Source: Talaromyces rugulosus (taxonomy: Eukaryota > Ascomycota > Eurotiomycetes > Eurotiales > Trichocomaceae). From it: 64,000 nucleotides of DNA. The DNA is taken from contig NC_049565.1 of NCBI RefSeq assembly GCF_013368755.1, positions 1,426,001 through 1,490,000 on the forward strand, given 5' to 3'. Shown here in pieces: positions 12,358 to 23,952 of this stretch. Every line of letters begins with the position of its first letter. Positions within the stretch are counted from its first letter, which is position 1. The translations under genes were made by a program, and so were the position numbers. Below the pieces are notes generated by a model, which saw nothing but the letters and a program-made list of their open reading frames with translations, was not told the DNA's origin and searched no databases.

Positions 12358-13296
12358 ATGCATCCATTCGCAAGCAACTTATCTGGCAACCATGCTTTAG
12401 TTACCGGTAAGCTATAGCCGCTAGCAAGAAAATAAAATGGGATAAAGAAAAAAAAAGTATTGACAATTCCTTGCAGGAGGCTCCAAAGGCATCGGCCGTC
12501 TGATCGTTCAAGCCCTGCTGGCTGAGGGTGTCAATGTGTCCTATTGTGCCCGAAGCCCTCGAGGCGATGAGTTCTCGGCTTTCAATGGAGCTACAGACGG
12601 GGCCAGGGCTGTTGCATCCGCTGTTGACATCGCCAATCCGTCAGACATCAAGAACTGGGTAGAGAAATCCGCGAGGGAGTTTGGAAAGATTGACTGTGTT
12701 GTGGCAAATGGTGAGCCCATACCCTCTCTATATCCATATTCAAGTTAATACCCTATTCAATAGCGTCCCCGCTATTCCACGATGTGACACCCGAGCACTG
12801 GGAGAAGAGCTTTCGTGCTGATATCATGGGCCTTGTGACTCTTCTGGATGCAACCGAGCCACATCTAAAAGAACGCGCCGAAGCGGGAGGCTCTCCGTCT
12901 GTCGTGGTAATTACGTCCATAGCTGGCTACGAGCTTATCCTGCCCATGATCGGTAGCCCGTATACAAGCTTTACTCGAACCAAAGCCGTCATCGCCAAGG
13001 ACTATGCTCGCAAATTCGCGCCGATGGGAATCCGCATTAATACTTTGCCTTTAGGCATGGTCAATACACCTAATATCACTCATCCGGATGGTTCGGTCGA
13101 GTGGAGTTCCTTTCAGACGTTCAAGAAAGATAATTCCGAGTGGATGAAGGAGGCAGAGGCGAAGATTCCTCTCAAGAGGGTGGCAGAGGCTGACGAGGTT
13201 GCTAATGTAGTTGTTTTCTTGGCGAGTCGGCTTTCTAGTTATATCTGCGGTGCAACGATCCCCGTTGATGGCTCGATTTCAGCGGCTCTACTGTAG
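12358..13296 (+). CDS. Short-chain dehydrogenase/reductase
   Basis: Three exons: 12358-12406, 12477-12710, 12764-13296 (271 aa). It is a classical-length SDR, an NAD(P)-dependent oxidoreductase. Seen: the TGGSKGIG cofactor motif completed across intron 1, a shortened VVAN where NNAG is usual, the catalytic Ser in VVVITSIAG, and the C-terminal CGATIPVDG. The active-site Tyr region reads SPYTSFTRTKAV. The lysine is seven residues after the Tyr rather than four, and Phe occupies the K-4 position, so the catalytic Tyr is uncertain (see findings). The gene converges with the AKR at 13394-14438 and is divergent from the TF-domain gene, suggesting a small accessory redox group. The substrate cannot be told. 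Confidence 0.88.
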
Positions 13297-13393
13297 ACAG
13301 CTAGGAAATAGAGGATACTGATGTTCATTCATGAATTGACATGTTTGAATTTCTGAAATATCAAGCTTAGAAACAAGCACCTATAACATAAGC

Positions 13394-14438
13394 TCAACCA
13401 TTCATAAGGCCGGCCATCATCCCTCCGTAGCGATCCCCTTGAACCGTGTTCCGCTGCAGCAGCCCATTGAGATCCTCTAGTTCGTGCTCACTGAGAGTCA
13501 CGTCTTTGAGATTCTCCTCCACCCTTGCCACCGTCGTGCAACCAGGAATCGGCACCACCTGGGGCATATTAGACTTCTGTCCCTGGGCTTTGACCCACGC
13601 AATAGCGGTTTGCGCGGGAGTGACACCTTTGGAGGTGGATATTTTCTGGACTTCCTCTGCTATCCGCAGGTTTTCTTCGAATGCACCTGGTTGAAAACGA
13701 GGTTGGGCCCGTCGGAAATCCTTTTCGTCGATATCAGAAAGCGACTTGAACTGGCCGGTGAGGAAGCCCCATCCAAGAGGTGAGTAAGCTACAATGGGAA
13801 TGTCCAGCTCTGCGCAGGTTGTAGCAACGCCGTTCTCGAGTGCATCGGGAGTGAATAATGACATTTCAATTTCCACTACGGAGATTGGATGGACAGCATG
13901 CGCGCCGCGGATAGTTGCTACGCTGCATTCACTTAATCCAATACCGCCAATTTTGCCCTCTTTGACATATTCTGCAAGCGCCTTGATCGTCTCCTCGATG
14001 GGGACCTGGGGGTCAATGCGCGCTGGCTCGAAGATACTGATGGGGACTCGCCCTTGGAGCTTTTCCAAACAGTTTTCGACACTCTTCCTAACGCCCTCGG
14101 GGCTATTATCAGGTCCTCTGGTGAGAGAAAAACATCCCTTTACACTCAAGACAACCTTTTTGCTATCTTCGGGATATTTGCGAAAGTAGTATTCCAGCAG
14201 CTGAAGGGAGTTGGCATCAGGGGGGCCGTAGAATTCTCCGGCGTTCCAGAAGTTGGCACCAAGTTCGAGGGACCTTTTCATGACTTTGACTGCGTCATCA
14301 TAGGATATTTGTTTGGGTCGGGTGGTGAGCCCTAAAGACCATAGTCAAAAGATGAAGAATGGTAACGTCTGAGGTTTACTCACCCATTAGGCCGAATCCA
14401 ATCGACCCCACCTTTTTGTTGAGGATAGTTGCAGACAT
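13394..14438 (-). CDS. Aldo/keto reductase, pyridoxal reductase type
   Basis: Two exons: 14438-14384 and 14331-13394 (330 aa). A TIM-barrel NADPH-dependent reductase closest to the fission yeast pyridoxal reductase (Plr1) group by motifs: SIGFGLMGLTTRP at the N-terminus, the block FWNAGEFYGPPDANS, VVLSVKG with the catalytic Lys, KIGGIGLSE and IVAYSPLGWGFLTG. The usual catalytic Asp and His positions read Asn (WNAGEFYG) and Glu/Pro (FEPARID); I believe deviation there is normal for this group. Conversion of pyridoxal to pyridoxine is the family function, but fungi carry many copies and a specialised substrate is possible given the SDR and regulator neighbours. Confidence 0.88.
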
Positions 14439-14902
14439 TGTTTCTTTTTTTAGATGAAAATAACTATCTTCAACAGTTTGCTCTTGAATTGACGATACAG
14501 TCGTTGTCGGCTAGGTGCACTGTTTGGTATATTTATATCCATTGTTGATGAAACAAACACGTAAGCTTAGTTCCTATCGACTTACCGGTTTTAAAGGTTG
14601 ATGCCGAATGTCCACCTAGGTCCGACATTGCAATTAGTTTGTATAGAAAATCATAACTGGCCAATGAGGTGGCTGGATCTGCTGCTATGCGCTAGAGTTT
14701 AGCTTCCGAATGGGCCAATTAAATCTGATAGAAGATTCTCCACATCGAATGTTCCCATCGTCGACCAATAGTAGTCTTTCCTCCGAGTTGCTTTTTGAGG
14801 ATTTGATGGATTCATCATTGTCGAGCGAGCCGGAGATAACAAAATTTCGAGATAGTCTCGCTTTAAACACTTAAATCCGCAAGATATTGGCGGACATAAT
14901 GT
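14439..14902. other. Intergenic
   Basis: Promoter of the AKR gene and 3' region of the Zn2Cys6 gene. A 61-codon minus-strand frame at 14685-14870 has no recognisable features. Confidence 0.5.
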
Positions 14903-16671
14903 CTATGGTACGGACGAGTACATCTCGAAGCGAAGTGCCCGATCGAGACAAGAGCGAGCTTTGTTGGAGAAATGATTTTCTCGCACAGAGGAAAGATGGA
15001 CCGGTAACGGTGTAGTAGGAACACGTGGGTAATAGGGGAAACGTGACACCATAAGGTAGGAGACGTCATCATCGCCTATCGGAGGGTTTATGCCATGGAG
15101 TCTCAGACGTGACTCCTCTGGAATAGGAAAACCAGTAGGCGTGGCTTGTTGTTCGCCGTCTTTCATACCATTCGATTCTTCGTTTTCAATAATTCGCTCC
15201 GCCACATCGGCCAAGAATTGGCCCTCGTGGCCACACTGGCGAAGAAAACCAACTGCTCTGAGCCGGGTGTGGGTGACACGGCAACGAGTGGCGACGAAAA
15301 ACAAAGGCGATATTAATTCATCTTTTGCAACAGAAATAAGAACCGTAATCCTGAACATTGTTAGGTCAAAAAACACTAGATTATCATCAAGGACGATTTC
15401 TTGTCCGATGTGTTTGGCTCGGTTTATGAGAGTGAGACAGCCATGGTACGTCCGGAGGATATGACAATCTATCAAAACCCCCTGTGTGATGTCGTCGGCC
15501 GAGAATTTCGTCATAAAACGATTGAATCTTTCGAGCCAGTGGTTCAATAGAATTGTTTCAGGGGAGGGAACCACAAAGTTACTACGCCATCTAGGTATGG
15601 ATTCACTCAAAAGATCCCGTCTCATGTCGGCACTGCAAGCAGCTGCAAGGCCGGCCAGGCATTGGCTCGCATCTGTAATACTTCCAAATTCAAGCGGGGC
15701 TTCGTTCAGTATGTATGTCGAAGGTGTACTCTCATTGTTACTACCGAGAGATGGTGCGTGAGGCCTCCAGCTTAGTTGTCGAGCTGTTTGGCGACTTGTC
15801 ACATCCGGTTTAGAAAAGCCTGGCAACGGCAGGCGTACGTGCGAATCAATAGAACGCCCCTCCAGCACAGGCGTGTGCATTTCAAGGTAAGAAAAGAGCT
15901 GCAACAGCTGCGCGAGTAGTGGGTCCCAGGTAGATGAGGGCTTGATCGAACCCAAGTTGTTGCTGCGTGCTGCAGACGGCTTCAACGAGCGGATATGTCT
16001 GAGAAGGATGTCTCTTCCGGCTATGACATGCTGCAAAGCTGCATAACAGTTTCCTTGGAGTTCTTCAAACAGGCAGAAAATCAGACATGACAGTAGCACG
16101 ACGTTCACGTCTGGATTAGGGTTGTTGATCAAAGAATGCAATGCTTTGCCATAGTGATAAAAGACGATGTGTTGCTGTTCATCTGGCGCAGCGTTACTTC
16201 CGCTCCATGGATCAGCTGTAGGTATATTAAGCAGGTGGCCGATAGAAAGAATGATATGCTGAATAGCGGGCTCGGCATAGCTTATTTGTAGTGCATAAGT
16301 ATTCCAAATCTCGGCGCTGGAAAAATTGGCAAGACTGGGCGCGAAATTGGCAAATGACCAAAAGGCATGGCGCTCGGTTTCAGTTTGAAACTGCTGGGTC
16401 ATTGGGACGACCAGGAACAGCGAAGGGCGTGACTGGTGTCTTCTTTGCAGCTGGGTCTCTTGCGAGGGGTAGCCGTCGCAGGCGCGTCCAGTAGAGAGAC
16501 ATCGTTGGCAGTGCGGTTTGGTTTCGTCGCATTTCACTTTCCGGATCCTTATAGACTGGCGATTAGACAGCTATCCGCAGGGGCCGGTTGATGATGGATA
16601 GAACAGTACTTGCAGGTGGCGCATCCGAAGGCCGATTTCTGGCGCCGATTAACAGCCTGCGGTTTGCCCAT
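14903..16671 (-). CDS. Zn2Cys6 transcription factor
   Basis: Two exons: 16671-16610 and 16547-14903 (568 aa). The intron splits the zinc cluster after its second Cys. Once joined the cluster is canonical at residues 17-44 (CX2CX6CX6CX2CX6C, with CATCKIRKVKC then CQRC). The long C-terminal part (WSFANFAPSLANF, ISYAEPAIQHIILSIGHLL) is typical of the regulators annotated as C6 finger domain proteins with a fungal TF domain. The gene lies upstream of the AKR on the same strand, in the 10.4-16.7 kb redox group, which makes it a candidate local regulator; no target site was identified. Confidence 0.9.
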
Positions 16672-17615
16672 TGCTCTGTGCGGAGTAGTGGTGGATATTG
16701 CCGGGGCATCCCGGACAGGTCGAAGTAGACAGGACGTGATTGTGAAGGGATAAATAAGAAGTTGAAGTCAGGATGAAGCCAGGAAGGTGAAGGAGGGAGA
16801 AGGAGGGAAGGAAGGAAGGCAGGCGGGCTCCTTCTCTTCTGACCACTTGCGTCGCTCTCAAACCATGTGACGATAAGAGCAGCACTCAACCATCCATCTC
16901 AGTCGTACTATTTTATTTAATATTACTATTTTGATTCTAGTGAAACTATCCAAGAGCGCCGATCGCGAATCCTGGCCGCTTGTTCCTGGCCTCACCGCCT
17001 TACGTCATCGCCATCGTCCCGGGCGCCTCTCACGGGGTGAATCGTCTCACTGTCATCGATTAATATTGTTTGTGGCCGGGCTTACGCCTCGGAGGAAGGC
17101 TGTTTCATACTGTGCGATAACAGATACAATACCAAAGCATCTGCTCTGCAGCAACAGCAGCAGCAATCCATTTCCGGCGACCGGCGACCGCATGCAGCGA
17201 CGAGTCACCCTCGACAACCCCTTGAGAAGGGCGGGTTTCGACTATCAAGTGGAAAAGAAGAAGAAAAAGCGCCCTGTCACAGGAGACTGCTGCTAGCTAC
17301 CTAGGACCCCGACTTGTTATTCTAATATTAGCGAGTTAGAAACTTGTGTGTCAGGTCGGCGCCTATTAATACGCAGCGTCAGCCGCCCAATCAGTTGGCG
17401 GGCCCAGCCTGCGCGATTTCGCCTCCGCTCGACTCGCTTTCCTCCTGCAGCATCTCTCGTCGCCCATCGCTCATCATCGCCTGACCGTCACTGTGCCGCC
17501 TCTATATCATCTCGCATCCCCCCATCTGCGACCTCTTGTGAGCCCCGGTTTCTCCTCGTCGCACCTATACCAACAATCCCATATCGGCCCCTCGACTCTT
17601 GATGCAACACCCGTA
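16672..17615. other. Divergent promoter region
   Basis: About 940 bp between the Zn2Cys6 gene (-) and the SSH4-like gene (+). A GGAAGGAA purine-rich stretch lies near 16790-16820. Open frames at 17348-17615 rely on non-ATG starts or run out of frame, so I treat them as 5' leader. Confidence 0.5.
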
Positions 17616-19154
17616 ATGGCCCCGCCCGATCCGGCCATGGCGTCACCCACCGGCTTCGCAACATCGCTGCGCTTGCAGCCTCAATTCACGCCCTCTCCAG
17701 ACCTCGATGCAGAGTCGCAGGTACCTCGTTGGATGGATATGGCAGCAACGACGCCCGACACAGATGCTATCGCCCAGATCAGCAGCGGCGCGGGCTCGAC
17801 CGGAAAGGGCATCCTGATCGGTATCCTGTCTGCCTTTGGATCTGCCGGCATCGCCATCCTTGTGCTCGCCATTTTCCTTTTCTTCAAATATACCCGACGT
17901 GGCCGTATCCTGCTCGACCGCATAGGCCGCCCTGGAGAGTTTGACGATGAACAAGCCTTCGTCCGGGAAGAGGCGGAAGCCTTGGAGACTATGGACGATC
18001 TAACTCGGGCTGAGTATCTACGTGCCAAAGGTATGTTCGACTGCGATATTTTGCGATGTGTGGATGTGTAACTGACAAGGTTGGATTTGGATAGCTTTCG
18101 TCCAGGCAAACCCTCCGGAAACCATGCACACCGATATCTCGTTGTCGCAGTTCCTTGCCATTCAAGAAAAGGGAGTCTCAGCGTGGGAGTTTGAACCAGA
18201 GCTAGAGATCGCAAACTGCTTCGTCGAAGGCCGTACAGAGATAGAATTTTTCGACTCGGAGTGCAGCGTGCAAACGAACTTACCCGTCCCGAAGCAGAAT
18301 GATGTGTATTACTGGGAAGCAAAGATCTACGATAAACCCGATTCCACTCTCCTCAGCATTGGCATGACGACAAAACCCTATCCTCTATTTCGATTACCAG
18401 GTATGAACATATGAACTTTACGGTTGCGATTGTTATACAGGCACTAACGATTCCAGGCTTCCACAAAATGTCGGTCGCTTATCAGTCGACCGGCCAGCGA
18501 AGATTCAACCAACCTTTCAAGGCCCCACCATACGCCCCAGAGTACACTCAAGGGGATGTTATCGGGGTAGGATACCGTCCGCGGTCCGGGACTCTTTTCT
18601 TCACGCGGAACGGGAAGAAGTTGGATGACGTGGTGCATGGTTTAAAAGCGCCAAACTTCTTTCCCACCGTCGGCTCCAACGGACCATGTACAGTGCATGT
18701 CAATTTTGGACAGATGGGCTTTGTTTTCATCGAGGCCAATGTGAAGAAATGGGGGCTAGCCCCCATGACAGGTAGTCTTGCACCTCCGCCACCATACGGT
18801 AGCGAGCAAGGAAGCATTCTTCTCGAGTCCGGGCGCGAAACCGCAGCTCCTCGAGGATATCTTGATGCCGGGTACCACGGCTCACGCTTGATAGCACCTA
18901 CCAGCCCGGGCCCGATTCGTTCACCTACCGACATTTCTCTCGCGCAGCTCGCACACATACCGTCACATGAAGACATCGGAGTAGGCTCCAGCCGATTGGC
19001 CGTGGCAAGCCCGCCTCCGGAATATTCAAGTCCCAACTTGAGTCGCCGCAACAGTAGCGACAGCGACGAGGACAGAAGCTCTCTCTACCCACCTGGATAC
19101 ACCGCAGTGGTAACGGACGAAGAGGACTCACGAGATTACGAACCACAGCGATGA
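17616..19154 (+). CDS. ssh4: SSH4-like SPRY membrane adaptor of Rsp5-type ligase
   Basis: Three exons: 17616-18030, 18095-18400, 18457-19154 (472 aa). Family role: a vacuolar/endosomal single-pass protein that recruits the HECT ligase Rsp5 (HulA in Aspergillus) to ubiquitinate membrane cargo for multivesicular sorting. Seen: a short Pro/Ser-rich N-terminus, one strong membrane segment (residues 66-90), a juxtamembrane acidic region, and a SPRY domain (YYWEAKIYDKP, SIGMTTKPYP, GDVIGVGYRPRSGTLFFTRN). A C-terminal tail carries three separate PPxY motifs (PPPY, PPEY, PPGY), the expected WW-domain ligands. The start is the first in-frame ATG; a second ATG seven codons later has a better context. 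Confidence 0.92.
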
Positions 19155-20558
19155 GCTTTTCCGCTCACATTCTTTTTTTCCTCTTTTTCTTTTCTTGCAC
19201 TTTTCCTTATTAGCCGTATATACCAGGCGTACAGTCGTTTCATTTTTCCATTCGGGGGTTTTCGATTTAGCGGTCATGGGAGGCGTTTGTTTTGTCCTGG
19301 ACTTGGGTGTTATATACTTTTTGTGTGTTTTGCTGGTGTGACAGGAAAGGGAACGCAGGTATATGTGTTGAAAGTTCTTATTGGCGCGCGTTGGTTTGGA
19401 TTTGATTTGATACTTGGTCGGCGTTCTTCCTGGGTTCGGATTGACGGACTATACATGATGCGGACTCGATCTACATATATGCAAGAACTACATTCAATAT
19501 CTTATGAACGTACTGGACGTAGCTGTATCCAATGCATGATGAACATGTCCATGCTCGCTAGGCTCGAGCTACGGCGATCGATGTCACGGCCCACTTGATT
19601 GCTTTTAGTGCGAACAAGTGATGTGCAGCTTACTTACTGACAGTCTGTCAGCGCTGTCATGTCAGATATAGAGCAGACTAGAGGGAATGGCACACATCGT
19701 CTTTGAAAAAGCTAGTAGAGAATGGAAATGCGTGCCAATGAGAGTAATGAGAGCAACGAGAGTAAGAACATGCAGTGGCAGCCTCAGGCACCCACCGAGT
19801 AACGTGAGTGGGGCCTTTGCGCCGCCCCATCTGCTCCTTCCTGCTGCCCGCCCAAACTGCGACGTACCTGCGCAATCGCAACCTCTTAAAAGCCTGCTAT
19901 TAATGCGACTTGTTTAGCCCTGCAGTGACCAGTCTGCTCGCACCTTCGTACATATTTTCCGATCCTCCCCCCTTGTCTTATGCAGCATTGCACACAGTGC
20001 AAGCACAGCTCGACCCAAACTCTCTCAGAGACGTCATCCTGCATTCGCCTGCTGTTGCTGTCACGCGACGGCTATCCTCGTATTCCAACGTTTGTCTGCT
20101 GACTGACTGACTGACTGGCTGCTCATATCGGACCAGTCCACCTCAATAGTCCGGGAGTTGTATCAGAGTCTTGTCGCACAGAGCACGGCTTGTTTCGTTC
20201 TAGTTCTACTGCAGCCTATGCGCGCGGCTCTGCGGCCACATCATTGCTGACGCCTCTTTGGTGGCTGGCTCGGATTGCGAGAGCTCTCGTATTTTGGTTC
20301 GTTGTGATCAGTCAAGCATCTGTTTGCTTCCCGTTTCCAGTTTCTTTGCGATCGATATATCATTTCTCTGAATATGTCGTTCCGTTGAACCAAGGAATGA
20401 GCAAACGCACATTTCTGAGGCGCCGTTCCTCCGAAACTGTACCCATGCATGAGTACCTATCTGGTTGATCGGATACATATTTAAGCTTCGTTTTTTTCCT
20501 CGCTCTTTCAACTTGTTGTCATTGCATTAAGAAAGAAACACCACAACTTGTCCCAATC
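19155..20558. other. Intergenic
   Basis: 3' region of the SSH4-like gene and promoter and leader of the phosphodiesterase gene. Contains (GACT)4 at 20101-20116. No gene supported. Confidence 0.55.
20101..20116 (+). repeat. (GACT)4 microsatellite
   Basis: Four tandem GACT units in the region upstream of the phosphodiesterase gene. Confidence 0.85.
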
Positions 20559-22197
20559 ATGGACCAGGCCGCCTTCCAGGTCATTGTGCTGGTAAGTCCT
20601 TCGTGTTCAACAGACAGCAAAATGCTAAGTTATCGCAGGGCCCGACAGGAGGCCCAAAAGAAGATGCCGTCACCGGTCTCTTGGTGCGGTCAACTTCCAC
20701 AGAATGGTCAAAAAGCTCGGTTGTTGCTGTCGATGCCGGGACGCTTCTTGCTGGCATCATTCGAACACTGAGCGAGCATATATCTATCGACAATAACGGC
20801 AAGGCAGTCGTGAAAGACGGGCCGTTTGTCGGCATGAAGCTGCGGCACATCACGGCGCAGGCCAACGCTGCCTACATTTTCCGCGAGGTGATTGCCTCTG
20901 TATTGATTACGCATCCACATCTCGACCATCTTTCTGGTCTGGCCATCAACACGCCGCTTGTCGAGGCAAGCAACGGTCCCAAGACAGTGGCTGCGCTCCC
21001 ATCGGCTATATCTGCCATGAAAAACCACATGTTCAACGACGTTATTTGGCCCAATTTGTCCGACGAGGACGGCGGCGCAGGTCTCATCACGTACCAAAGA
21101 CTGGTCGAAGGGGGCAACCCAAGATTCGGGCGAGGAGAAAGCAGGGGATATGTGCGTGCCTGTGATGGGCTCGTCACCAAGTGTCTCAGTGTGAGCCATG
21201 GCCGTTGCAGGCAGCAGTTCAATGCTGAGACAGGTCGGCATCATCGTGTCGGCAGCTCCGTCTTTGCCGCAGACTCCGTAGTCATGCCCGCTCGCACGCT
21301 TTCCCTCGACCACGGTGATGGAAGGTACGTTCGCTTTACAGGTATTGCGAAAGGTTTCCTCAAGTACTGACAGTCTCCAGCTTCTATTCCCCCGCCCGCT
21401 CTCCACACCTTGGCGCCAGTGTAACGGCTTCCCCAGCCAAGGACAACAATTGGGCAGTTGTAGAGAGTTCTGCGTTTTTCATTCGAGACGACGTCACGGG
21501 AAGCGAAATCATCATTTTCGGAGACATCGAGCCGGATTCGGTCTCGCTAGAGCCTCGCAACAAGCGCGTGTGGGAGATTGCCGGGCCCAAAATCGCGGCG
21601 GGCACATTGCGCGCTATCTTTATTGAGTGTTCGTACAACGACTCGGTTGACGATGAGACTCTGTATGGCCACCTGTGTCCTCGCCATCTCATCGCCGAGT
21701 TGAAAGTGCTCGCAACCAAGGTAGACGAGGCGCAGAGCCCGCACACTCGCGGCCGTTCATCCAAGCGAAAGCGCAAAGACTCTGTTCCTTCTCACGACCA
21801 GGTCAGTCCGCGGTCTGTCCGGCCACTGGCACACCTGGCAAAGTCAAATACGATGTCTTCTCCACGAGGCGCACCTGCCAATTCGAGCGATGCAAACGTG
21901 GGTGACTCCTCCGACAAAATCGCCGACGGGTACACGAAAAATATCAGCGAACCGGGCAACATTGATGTATTGCCTGCTGCCGGTTCAAAGAGCAACAACA
22001 CAGACGCGGCAGTGTCGGATTCCGAGCAGCTTCCCTTGGCCGGCTTTACTGTGTATATCATTCATATCAAAGACACGCTTACCGATGGCCCGCATCCGAG
22101 CGAACGAATACTGCAGGAATTGCGACAGCAAAGCGAGGAGGCCAAGCTCGGCTGTAAATTTTTTGTGCCGAAGCAAGGCGAGGGCATTTGGATTTGA
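20559..22197 (+). CDS. PDE1: Class II cAMP phosphodiesterase (PDE1 type)
   Basis: Three exons: 20559-20591, 20639-21324, 21381-22197 (511 aa). Class II, low-affinity cyclic nucleotide phosphodiesterases of the metallo-beta-lactamase fold hydrolyse cAMP and damp PKA signalling. Seen: the class II signature ITHPHLDHLSG with metal-binding His and Asp residues at 103-108, an N-terminal GPTGGP loop, FGDIEPD, and LRAIFIECSYND with the following LYGHLCPRHLI (two more expected metal-site His regions). A long low-complexity, charged insert (KRKRKDS onward, about 110 residues) precedes the last strand (FTVYIIHIKD), a layout common in fungal PDE1. It converges with the bZIP gene at 22475-23470. Confidence 0.93.
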
Positions 22198-22474
22198 TTT
22201 CTTTATTTTCTGTTCTGTTTTGTTTTAAGATGAAAATGGACCATATCTAGAACGGTGGGCTGGTCGTTTTGTTTATGTTTCGGCTGTGGCGTTATGTGCA
22301 AGGTTGGTTCATGTGCAATGACTAGATGTAGGTTTAGGTTTTGTACTCAATACAATACACGATGTGCGATGATAGACAAATACACCACATGAAAGCAATG
22401 TGCCAGCATCAACATTAAATTGATGGTGCCACTTTATGTTCTACATAGATTATATTCAAGATAGAGCCCGATTA

Positions 22475-23470
22475 TTATTGACTTGTTGCTATGCCGCCCT
22501 CAATGAGTCTATCAAAGGAGCTCCGCCAGTTCAGGCGCTTTAACCCCCTAATTTGTCGCCAATAGTTGGTGGACCAGATAATCTCCGGACATCCCTTGAT
22601 CAGCCAGCCCCATTTCCGCAGAAAGGTTTCGGTGATTTCCCAGCACATGGGGTCCCAAGGGTTGCCCCAGACGAGTATACAATTATCCTCCTCTGGCATA
22701 TTCCAAAACCCCATCAAATCCCGACAGAAGCTGGAGTCGTCCATGGTGTCTTCGTTATGAATAAGATTATCTCGCAATTGCGCAAAAGGGAAGAAATCCA
22801 GCCATGGATGATGGGGCTGGCTCTGCTGCAATTTTGTCGGGCGAAGGCTGGCTGGGAGAGAAGCCCATGATGTTACCAGGGCCCCCGGGGGGTGATGAGG
22901 CCCATCGATACTAAAGTATGAGAGAGCATCATCTGTCATCCACTCCCGTGTGTATCCGAGAGCAGCAATATTACGTACAAAGGCTCGAAACACGTTCAGC
23001 TTGCCGAGCGTCAAGCGGTGGTCAACACGCGGATCTTCACGGTAACTTCGATATGCAGCTGATTCAAAGACGGCTAGAAGTTGATAAAGATTTTGGTCCG
23101 TTAATCGACAACTTCTTGCCTTTTGTAGCTCTTCAGGTTCGCGGGCGTCCCGGATCAGCTCAAGCAGTGTGCTTAAAGCTGGCGTGGAATGTTGCACCGG
23201 ATCGGGTGGCAACGCCATGCCCATATCAGCTTGGTCTTGCTGTCTCTCTGCTTCTCTTCGACACCGCTGTCTTTGCCCTATCGTCCAATACCAAACCGGG
23301 TTAGCAAAGTGTCGTGCCTCACACAAGTCAGGGCTGAGAATAGCATGTGACTCACTCCAAGCTTGTTGGTTGAGCCGGTTCTGACGCCTGCGTCGCTCCG
23401 CCCTGGTCGCCTCTAAGGACTGGCCAGGACGGCTTTCAGTATCGCCACTGCTGTCGGGTTCACCAGCCAT
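22475..23470 (-). CDS. bZIP-type regulator with DUF3425 domain
   Basis: The whole stretch is open, but I split it into exons 23470-23356 and 23277-22475 around a 78-nt intron (GTGAGT donor, ATAG acceptor), giving 305 aa. Splicing joins RRRRQNRLNQQAW to RQRQRCRREAERQQ, restoring a continuous basic region. Unspliced, 26 residues with no resemblance to the family interrupt it. The C-terminal part (HPWLDFFPFAQLRDNLI, CILVWGNPWDPMCWEITE, then FLRKWGWLI) is the DUF3425 domain that accompanies many short-zipper fungal bZIP proteins. Predicted nuclear. Targets are unknown. The intron length is a multiple of three, so retention would not truncate the protein (see findings). Confidence 0.87.
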   Translation of the reverse strand: MAGEPDSSGDTESRPGQSLEATRAERRRRQNRLNQQAWSESHAILSPDLCEARHFANPVWYWTIGQRQRCRREAERQQDQADMGMALPPDPVQHSTPALSTLLELIRDAREPEELQKARSCRLTDQNLYQLLAVFESAAYRSYREDPRVDHRLTLGKLNVFRAFVRNIAALGYTREWMTDDALSYFSIDGPHHPPGALVTSWASLPASLRPTKLQQSQPHHPWLDFFPFAQLRDNLIHNEDTMDDSSFCRDLMGFWNMPEEDNCILVWGNPWDPMCWEITETFLRKWGWLIKGCPEIIWSTNYWRQIRGLKRLNWRSSFDRLIEGGIATSQ

Positions 23471-23952
23471 ATTTCCTGCAGCCTTGGGTATTACTAGTTA
23501 TATGATCGAGGTGTGCTCCGTATGTCCTCTATGGACGAATAATCTTATACGTCGGGTGGTGTTTGTTCATAGGATTGAATTGAAGAATATAATGATGAAA
23601 CCGAGAAATTAATTGCTCTTATCCGTCGCGCCCTTGGCGCCAAGAGTGTCACTGATTGTTGGCAGTTTTACTATGTAATTCATTATTATTTTACGCGGTT
23701 ATTTGCCCTTCAATATGGCATGTGGAATCTACAAATAATTGACAATTCTTGGACGTTTCTAGTGTGGCAATTTCCAAATGGTCAGTTGACATGGTCATAA
23801 CAGACATTGACCGTTAGACTCAAAAACAGGTGCAACCCTAATTAGAAGGGTTCTCCTAGCCATATTGACTTCAGACTGGTAATGGCCAATACATGCAGAT
23901 ATATCAATAGAGACGTGAATTTCCAAAAAAACAAAATGTCAATTGCCCACAG
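23471..23952. other. Intergenic
   Basis: AT-rich promoter side of the bZIP gene and 3' region of the alcohol dehydrogenase gene. Nothing else recognised. Confidence 0.5.

Noticed and set aside
10421..16671. A full secondary-metabolite gene cluster
   Set aside because: No polyketide synthase, peptide synthetase, terpene cyclase or transporter is present, so only a small redox group is claimed.
17348..17602. Arg/Ser-rich frame before the SSH4-like gene
   Set aside because: Lies in the probable 5' leader in another frame, with no family features.
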